Positions 60,201 through 64,000 of a stretch of 64,000 nucleotides of DNA are shown piece by piece. Position 1 is the first letter of the stretch, and each line of letters opens with the position of its first letter. The stretch spans positions 17,285 to 81,284 of the forward strand of contig DELD01000002.1 in NCBI GenBank assembly GCA_002354205.1, written 5' to 3'. The notes under the pieces are model-generated. The model had not been told where the DNA came from, searched no databases, and saw only the letters and a list, made by a program, of their open reading frames with translations. The stretch is from Micavibrio sp. UBA2705 (GTDB lineage: Bacteria; Pseudomonadota; Alphaproteobacteria; Micavibrionales; Micavibrionaceae). Both the position numbers and the translations under genes were made by a program.

Positions 60201-60840
60201 CATTGAAATTGACCCCGTGCTTGACAGCTACACCTTGTCACTCATCACAGGCGCAACCCTGTCTATTGACAATGTTTCCGCTGAAAACCTTGCGATATTC
60301 AAAAAAGCATTAGAACGCAACGCCAATATTCACAAGCTAAGCGATACCGCATATAATGTGCAGCAAGACAGCGCCGTCAAGCCATTGCTTGTGCCAAAAC
60401 CATCACTAACAACGCAGTTTAATGCTGCAGCGATTATTGATGAACTTGTCGCAAAATCAAGCATAGAGCGCGTACAATCCGCGATCGTAGCCTCTGCAAA
60501 CTGGTTAGATACCATGCATAGCGACGAAATGGATAATGATGGCGAAAGCGCGAAGATGCAGACACTCGGTGCATTACTGCTCAACGCTTATACAGCCCAT
60601 GCTGATATTCCTGAAAATCTCGGCAAGCGCGCCGCAAATGATGCGCCAAAAACAAAAACGGCCAAAGCCGCCGTTAAGAAAGACGCATTATCAGCGCTGC
60701 AAGCTTCATTTAACCGCGCCGCACAAAGTGACGCGCCAAACGAAGCAAGCATAACAAAACAAATCGCCAATGATATTGCCAGCAACAACCCAGTGATGCA
60801 GCATTACCAAGAAGCGCTTGATCCGCTTGCAATAAAATAA
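54217..60840 (+). CDS. Giant repeat protein of unknown function (2207 residues)
   Basis: No known family or catalytic motif is recognisable. No signal peptide or membrane segment, so it is cytoplasmic unless exported by another route. Residues 1-400 are helical and charged. Residues about 403-1681 form about ten degenerate helical units, starting near 403, 529, 650, 775, 897, 1084, 1209, 1332, 1453 and 1577; most are 121-126 residues, while the one at 897 carries an insertion of about 60. Shared marks include a FLAS or similar block, an LP, a QPL or similar, and a unit-ending YV...LA. Residues about 1738-2037 are five 59-61-residue units, probably beta-beta-beta-alpha, starting near 1738, 1800, 1861, 1920 and 1979, most opening with Phe. 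A helical, Ala/Lys-rich tail ends the protein. Own terminator; ahcY terminator upstream, so monocistronic. Confidence 0.9.
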   Translation: MANQDNKATLTLDTADARSKISVLAEKSSPSTSDVDEAIKLFEMALTDAYTVAMNNHVYTEKLQDVMKKNHDALVDMTIKAKGDITADDLKAYTDQAVPQQDPNAKTTLIDIDHAQMLFIGDLTRYNDSTSGSPKSFTARRAESEAKRYESKLDQNGKKRDIEKEKLANDDSDFYRYYLYQAKIDDKPGTFSRSGTRQEFIAHIDELAGRCIPKANQYAKTYIQKAQDATQALVTKYQGVGAVSTLLETTVKNTLSAEQKDSFKLNHRAFYEAMVSSAVQAFVKSGEIKATKVLFTDKMSNNRPFIINALNLALTDAKQIDLSQESYIVGGLLADTLGNDYTVELLKTAIEYNEAAGKKINLPEFEATIKRFNDYIQIIEKDPLFQTHDERNEPTKTLINYNKTVATFAELSSYTVDGINEFLGGDALATVITPIKEELFASRYGADMNFLAYFIDHVKKSASHKNLPAAINEAAAIDQVTKATSPAFAQKLVLEISKKSNDPALKARMKDIAPLLDNYSEGAAVNYAKSAHALKEAVLRKRPDVVLKLTSQDYVQGIFTDERIKLMLRNTEYKNENSKPIKALYDYAQKDSVALAETLSGLAGMSTSSDEQQSYIKALHALAEGNNKDFQTQLENYVGVLKNHDGATLMNLAKTQQIVASKFNPENTESLNSFLASPELDSLPEDVQTMAINEDITSQMLIGMLRESGDSVIKQAQSFDKISTLIKNETTTQRAFAAIIEKAESKPETAQRFNDYVTVLSAENGREILSDFAQSREDFYAALSNKNAEKLATLTLKTTTGASSDNKALDAQLSALVLTDGNLKSSIDVMLSAAGNGTTQKVKYLALIATTNHADSVFEHVLASAQSDNEKNRLAALINLIQGEDANAPQAYAALDENITALLKNGDTNGLREFLASDAFAQSDLPESAVQSLVAQPLDNGKNIPEMVLAYKADDAEQLAQNLSAISGYISNETRLEMLQKQDSNTGFDVFTTLMHGKDIYAQADTVITFSTLMDKDHGGRNTILQGYVNNLREQNAANGVEEDTNEIKQFLTMVNIVATTFSDDELEDDLKAKQIEKIQGLLGAIKNIADTHDASALTSFLKSDTYQNNVDEYSVFSPANLLKQYPSAENNAIDIMFAATNNDPQKELAFFAEIEEIFAGDHITMEFYEDIIAKHAQDEAKCARIQGYVSAAVDGNLTAAVNIAALNVMIDDAAQKPSMKKFKAIVDSAEFQALDETNRAAIISAAPQGKEDGLSIAQQIIRLGTKSHEKMAENIQYIGAQFENQTTTVEILYSAAEVIETDANKAQYIDYVKLSVNNESEALNGLAKVQATIAKAVKDNDIEALQGLIADQSLKDLGTERREKILSQPLIGDKTLLSLLAENANGDMDAEIKAFINTSKSIDDPELFNRLANATIENAENAAMRTRFSAYAEMINNNDEEEIYAKLGATKAINAALEKPNKLSIAALASDEAFTSITQYEAHALFKKPALGEQSLFAAALGNAKTPKDHAQAVRSLAELFTDRDYTNDLISHYAHSIDESAHSALVIERLDLLTRMAYSEDVSPELVTKLGTVFTEIDKAKEKGSQIALRNILSSAAYKALPAGYQERFTQQSGEDNILTTLLNMAKNDPVQETELIADMIAATQGDEGAAYKQISTLIDRSNSDTQRARLEDYRASLYAKTLEVDGKTVDPAQISMIIPHDRWYYQIIGKDGDTLRRLDEDDKALKKLRFSDAMLAVGGGKYYAKEEIGYVSYNAKNRELEVFHVTHTDEKPVFSTREMDSYDAEEIINNLCKTSGFVTLPIAGKLTGLNINRIQGVHHLNDKNTLNLETITGSLALKKVSREAARPLLRGLVQSEAFFQDDENTLFIRKDTAQIISHNEKKSTLFVKGQHKSFTLKNVDLDAGSDIILRAEQNSAFTQDDKDTIIAKNALAMIGYDENKDELLLAISKDEKFTKSVYSASEAQNIVTEYVESGKFIWRDSLSASNINRVDSIEIDPVLDSYTLSLITGATLSIDNVSAENLAIFKKALERNANIHKLSDTAYNVQQDSAVKPLLVPKPSLTTQFNAAAIIDELVAKSSIERVQSAIVASANWLDTMHSDEMDNDGESAKMQTLGALLLNAYTAHADIPENLGKRAANDAPKTKTAKAAVKKDALSALQASFNRAAQSDAPNEASITKQIANDIASNNPVMQHYQEALDPLAIK

Positions 60841-60875
60841 GCTGCGCACAAAAATTATTATTACCGCCTAAACTT

Positions 60876-60930
60876 ACAAGCTGTGTCGACAGGAGCGCAT
60901 TCTCCTTAAAGGCACAGCTTTTTCTTTTCT
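60876..60930 (+). terminator. Terminator of the giant repeat-protein gene
   Basis: AAGCTGTG (60878-60885) pairs with CACAGCTT (60913-60920), with an inner AGGAG/CTCCT stem, and is followed by TTTTTCTTTT. It lies 38 bp past the stop codon. Confidence 0.8.
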
Positions 60931-60967
60931 GGCGTGGAACTTTAAATAAAACAGTAAGGCGCGTCCT

Positions 60968-62254
60968 TTAGCGTGTAAACACACCCACAATTTCAACGTG
61001 GCTGCTGTAAACAAACTGGTCAACGCATTGCACGCTCTGCAGCGTATAGCCGCCCTGCACCAATGTTTGCGCATCGCGCGCAAAGCTTTTCGGGTTGCAT
61101 GACACGCCAATAACCAGCGGTACTTTTGACCCCGCTAATTGCTCGACCTGTTCCTTCGCACCAGCGCGCGGCGGGTCAAACACAACCGCATCATAGACAT
61201 CAAGCTCCTTAACGCTCAGCGGACGTTCAAATAAATTTCGTTCCTGCGTCGCAATGCCCATGCCGCCAGCAGCCTTTGCCAGCAAGGCAATCGGCTCTTC
61301 CGCAAATTCATAAGCATCGACGGAGCCACGCTCAACCATTGAGCCTGCAAAACAGCCACTGCCCGAAAATAAGTCCGCGAAACGTGGTTTTTTCTTGGTA
61401 ACGTGGCCATGTATCGCCCCCATCACCGCATCGACCAAGGCTTTTTCGCCCTCGGCGCTTGGCTGCATAAATGCCCCTGGGGGCAGCGCCACCTGCAAGC
61501 GGCCAAATCTTTTAATAAATGGGTCACGTTCAATCATGACATTCGGCGTATGAGAATCCTTCACGCGCCATGAAACGCGCGCAATATCAACACTCTGCGC
61601 TAGCTCTGCTACCGCTTCCATGATCGCTAAATCCATCACACCTTTGCGGCTAGAAAGTTCGCCCGTAATCAGCATCTCTGCTTTATCTTCTGCCATTTGC
61701 ATGAAAATGCTCGCGCGCTTACCTTCACGTAATAAACGTTTTAAATACGGCTTGCTCGCTTCTCTTTTCGCGTCAAGCTCAGGGCAGAGGATGAGACATT
61801 CGTCAATATTCGCAATTTTATGGCTACGCTGCTGATTATAGCCAAGCTTAATCTCTCCGCCATGCACAAGCGCGGACCAGCTCGCCCGCCGGCGCGTGCG
61901 TGATGGTACAAATACAGGCGGCAATACTTCACCCGCCACAACGTCGCGGTATTTAAGCGCGCTATAAACCTGCTCGGTTTTCCAGTCTTGATACACATCT
62001 GGGCGGATATGCTGTAATTGGCAGCCGCCGCATTCTTCATAAAACGCACAAGGCGCTGCGGCGCGGCTTGCCCCGCCAGAAACCAATTCAACAACTTCAC
62101 CGCGGTAAATACCTTGTTTGTTTTTATGCGATTTCACCAGCATTTTATCGCCCGCGGCGCTGCGCGGTACATACACATTATGCCCGCCTTCAATCACGGC
62201 AATTCCATCGCCCTGCGGGCCTAATGTTTTAATCTCAACAATTTCTTCAGCCAT
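60968..62254 (-). CDS. TRAM-domain RNA (uracil-5) methyltransferase, TrmA/RlmD family
   Basis: 428 residues from the ATG at 62254 (MAEEIVEIKTLGPQGDG), with AAAGAG 8 bases upstream; ATG or GTG codons 2-3 codons earlier are possible. It methylates uridine C5 in rRNA or tRNA using S-adenosylmethionine. The N-terminal TRAM domain is followed by a 4Fe-4S-type Cys cluster (CAFYEECGGCQLQHI and a later Cys). The methyltransferase domain has DLFSGSGCFAGSM, FDPPRAGAKEQ and the catalytic Cys in GVSCNPKSFARDA. Which of RlmD, RlmC or TrmA it corresponds to cannot be fixed by eye; RlmD is closest in layout. Confidence 0.92.
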   Translation of the reverse strand: MAEEIVEIKTLGPQGDGIAVIEGGHNVYVPRSAAGDKMLVKSHKNKQGIYRGEVVELVSGGASRAAAPCAFYEECGGCQLQHIRPDVYQDWKTEQVYSALKYRDVVAGEVLPPVFVPSRTRRRASWSALVHGGEIKLGYNQQRSHKIANIDECLILCPELDAKREASKPYLKRLLREGKRASIFMQMAEDKAEMLITGELSSRKGVMDLAIMEAVAELAQSVDIARVSWRVKDSHTPNVMIERDPFIKRFGRLQVALPPGAFMQPSAEGEKALVDAVMGAIHGHVTKKKPRFADLFSGSGCFAGSMVERGSVDAYEFAEEPIALLAKAAGGMGIATQERNLFERPLSVKELDVYDAVVFDPPRAGAKEQVEQLAGSKVPLVIGVSCNPKSFARDAQTLVQGGYTLQSVQCVDQFVYSSHVEIVGVFTR

Positions 62255-62400
62255 CGCCATCACTCTTTACTTATTTTGTTATCACGGGTCTTCTTGTCAC
62301 TTGCCTGATTATTTAACGCACCCTAGGCGCTATTCTCTACCACAGAGCTTCGCACAGACCCAACAAAAAACAAATATAAATTAAAAATCAAAGACAAGCC

Positions 62401-62429
62401 TTGACACCACAAGGCCAATTGAGTACAAA
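62401..62429 (+). promoter_or_regulatory. Probable promoter of the initiator tRNA gene
   Basis: TTGACA (62401-62406) is followed by a 17-base spacer and TACAAA (62424-62429). The tRNA 5' end is 48 bases further on, a normal leader length. Confidence 0.55.
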
Positions 62430-62477
62430 CGCTAAGCTTATCGCAAATAAAGATATTGAGATAACAAATTCACCTGA

Positions 62478-62554
<77 letters not shown>

Positions 62555-62562
62555 ATAAAATC

Positions 62563-62596
62563 AAAGGCTTAGCACGCAGTGCTAAGCCTTTTTTCT
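62563..62596 (+). terminator. Terminator of the tRNA-fMet gene
   Basis: AAAGGCTTAGCAC (62563-62575) and GTGCTAAGCCTTT (62579-62591) form a perfect 13-bp stem with a 3-base loop, ending in a T-run. Confidence 0.93.
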
Positions 62597-62739
62597 TTCA
62601 ACATTTCTACCCTGTTTCTACCCACTCCGCTACTGACGCCACCCTTTTCTTTTATTGTCATTCAGTAATTTCTTTGTATCTAACGTAAATCTTGCTAGTG
62701 TGAATCAAATTTACAAAACTTAAAATTGAGCCTTGTGAG

Positions 62740-62768
62740 TTGACAAAGCTTAAGACCAGTTCAAATAT
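62740..62768 (+). promoter_or_regulatory. Probable promoter of the DUF262 gene
   Basis: TTGACA (62740-62745), a 17-base spacer and AAATAT (62763-62768). The gene's ATG at 62814 is 45 bases on. A GGAG is present at 62787-62790, but it is closer to an upstream 11-codon reading (ATG at 62801) than to the gene's own ATG. Confidence 0.55.
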
Positions 62769-62813
62769 GCCCGTATTATTGTAACTGGAGCACAGTAAAA
62801 ATGGATTCAAACT

Positions 62814-64000
62814 ATGAACGAGATTGTAAACAATAACCCGGTGATCGCAAAGATTATTAAAGAAGATTTAAAGGTGGAGGCCTCTGTAAAGTCTATAGAG
62901 ACGCTATTTGAAAATGATCGCCTAGTAAAAAAAACAAATTATACGCCTTATTACCAAAGAAACTATGTATGGGATAAGCAAAAAGCTACATATTTTATCG
63001 AAAGCATTTTTATTGGCACGGAAATACCGCCATTGGTATTTTTTAACGATGGAACTTCAATCGAAGTCATTGATGGCAGGCAACGGTACGAAACTATTAA
63101 AAAATTTATTGATGTAAACTTTTCTTTGGTTAAGGGCGGCCTTGATGCTTTGTCTTTTTTAAGCAAACAAAACTTTAATGATCTCAGCCCACAACTAAAA
63201 GAAATTTTTAGGAACACAAAGCTTAGGACTATTGAATTCTCAATTGTTAATGCAAACAACTTAAATGAGCACGACATAGACCTTCTCAAGAAAGAAATTT
63301 TTAGACGTTATAACTCTGGGATTACTCCACTAAAGAAACCTGAAATAGAAAAGGCCATGTATATACATGACGATGTTACGTCGTCCTTCAAAAGCCTATT
63401 TAAGTGTGATGCTGATCTTTATAAAAAAGCGATCAATTTGTTATTGGGTATAAAAGATAGTGAAAGGGTTAATGATGTTCACACTATCGAAAGGCTGATG
63501 ACTAAAATACGATTATTGTTGGTTGTATCACAGATACCTATCAAACGACTGTCATCTAAAGGACAAAGCTTAGTTAATAAATACTACAGTTTAGTTATAG
63601 ATGAAAATACTGAGCCACATCAAGTCATTCAAGGATTCAAGGAAAACCTTGTGTTTCTCACTAACCTGAAGGAGGCCGTCGACACTTACAGCTTAAGCAA
63701 AATAGATAGCTATCTGCTTTATGAAACAGTGTATTGGGCGCTTGAGGTAATGAAATATGACGAGCTCATGCCTAAAGAAGTTTTCTCTGAGTTTAACTAT
63801 TCTGATTTCTTAGAATATTTAAGCAAAGGAACAGAACATTTTTCATCTGACAACCCAATGTTTTATCGGACAATGAATAATAGATATTCCTATGTCGCCA
63901 AATATTTTGAAGAGAAATATAACGTCAATTTTACAATTTATATCGAAAATGGCGACTCTAATTTAGAGCTAAAAAATTCTTTCTTGAGAAGGTCTATGTC
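62814..64000 (+). CDS. DUF262-domain protein (GmrS-like), 5' part only
   Basis: 395 residues are visible from the ATG at 62814 (MNEIVNNNPVIAKIIKEDL); the frame is open to the window end. Residues about 25-130 match the DUF262 core: TPYYQRNYVWDKQKATYFIE, IPPLVFF and the hallmark VIDGRQRYETIKKF (family DGQQR). DUF262 domains of the ParB/sulfiredoxin fold occur in modification-dependent restriction and phage-defence proteins (GmrSD, SspE, BrxU). Here a GmrD-type nuclease half, if any, is beyond the window. The region is clearly AT-richer than its neighbours and follows a tRNA gene, as expected for transferred DNA. Defence function is inference. Confidence 0.85.
   Translation, partial: MNEIVNNNPVIAKIIKEDLKVEASVKSIETLFENDRLVKKTNYTPYYQRNYVWDKQKATYFIESIFIGTEIPPLVFFNDGTSIEVIDGRQRYETIKKFIDVNFSLVKGGLDALSFLSKQNFNDLSPQLKEIFRNTKLRTIEFSIVNANNLNEHDIDLLKKEIFRRYNSGITPLKKPEIEKAMYIHDDVTSSFKSLFKCDADLYKKAINLLLGIKDSERVNDVHTIERLMTKIRLLLVVSQIPIKRLSSKGQSLVNKYYSLVIDENTEPHQVIQGFKENLVFLTNLKEAVDTYSLSKIDSYLLYETVYWALEVMKYDELMPKEVFSEFNYSDFLEYLSKGTEHFSSDNPMFYRTMNNRYSYVAKYFEEKYNVNFTIYIENGDSNLELKNSFLRRSM

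Overview
The window reads as chromosomal DNA of an alphaproteobacterium of moderate-to-low GC. The best clue is a gcrA-type cell-cycle regulator (15356-15910), together with the acpS-lepB-rnc-era order and an initiator tRNA followed by an accessory gene. The exact order or family cannot be settled from sequence reading alone. Most of the window is dense, ordinary housekeeping sequence with clear terminators. It has no rRNA, no insertion sequence and no CRISPR array that I can see.

Layout. 1-4.5 kb (minus strand): the 5' part of pepN, a LemA-like protein, and an envelope-stress-like cluster of an ECF sigma factor, a membrane anti-sigma candidate and three small secreted proteins, one almost entirely His/Lys/Glu repeats. 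4.7-12.5 kb (mostly plus): a lone DUF2235 (Tle1-like) hydrolase; an 865-residue fusion of all three AmmeMemoRadiSam components with a strong internal ribosome-binding site at the junction; membrane proteins of unknown role; and a one-domain voltage-gated channel. 12.6-21.2 kb (mostly minus): gyrB, gcrA, era, rnc, lepB, acpS, a DUF2062 protein and a DsbD N-domain-like protein. 21.2-23.3 kb (plus): a YqgE/AlgH protein, a stand-alone EAL protein and an unknown. 23.3-36 kb (minus): a GNAT acetyltransferase, an M16 protease, thrC, an M32 carboxypeptidase, a soluble triple-PAS chemoreceptor broken by a one-base insertion, panB, hisC and a fadE-type acyl-CoA dehydrogenase. 36.3-44.5 kb: a divergent FtsH-family protease, a PQ-loop-like membrane protein, a sodium/solute symporter paired with a homocysteine methyltransferase, and an archaeal-type valyl-tRNA synthetase. 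44.6-54 kb: a lipase-like hydrolase, an LpxR-type outer-membrane deacylase, a hybrid histidine kinase overlapping a periplasmic solute-binding protein, an aldo/keto reductase, a patatin, a small coupled gene pair including an unlisted 48-residue protein, and ahcY.

54.2-60.8 kb is one gene for a 2207-residue protein that matches no family I recognise. It carries about ten degenerate helical units of about 121-126 residues, then five units of 59-61 residues that look like beta-beta-beta-alpha. This is the best candidate for an undescribed system here. A TrmA/RlmD-type RNA methyltransferase follows. At the right end an initiator tRNA-Met gene with an unusual AGG/CCU anticodon stem is followed by AT-rich DNA and the 5' part of a DUF262 (GmrS-like) gene, which suggests the edge of a genomic island or defence locus.

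How the genes work together. gyrB, era, rnc, lepB, acpS, valS and the initiator tRNA serve replication, translation and secretion. thrC, panB, hisC, ahcY and the methyltransferase serve amino-acid, pantothenate and methyl-cycle metabolism. The ECF cluster, kinase/binding-protein pair, chemoreceptor and EAL protein are sensory. The lipolytic enzymes (DUF2235, lipase, LpxR, patatin, FadE) point to active lipid turnover.
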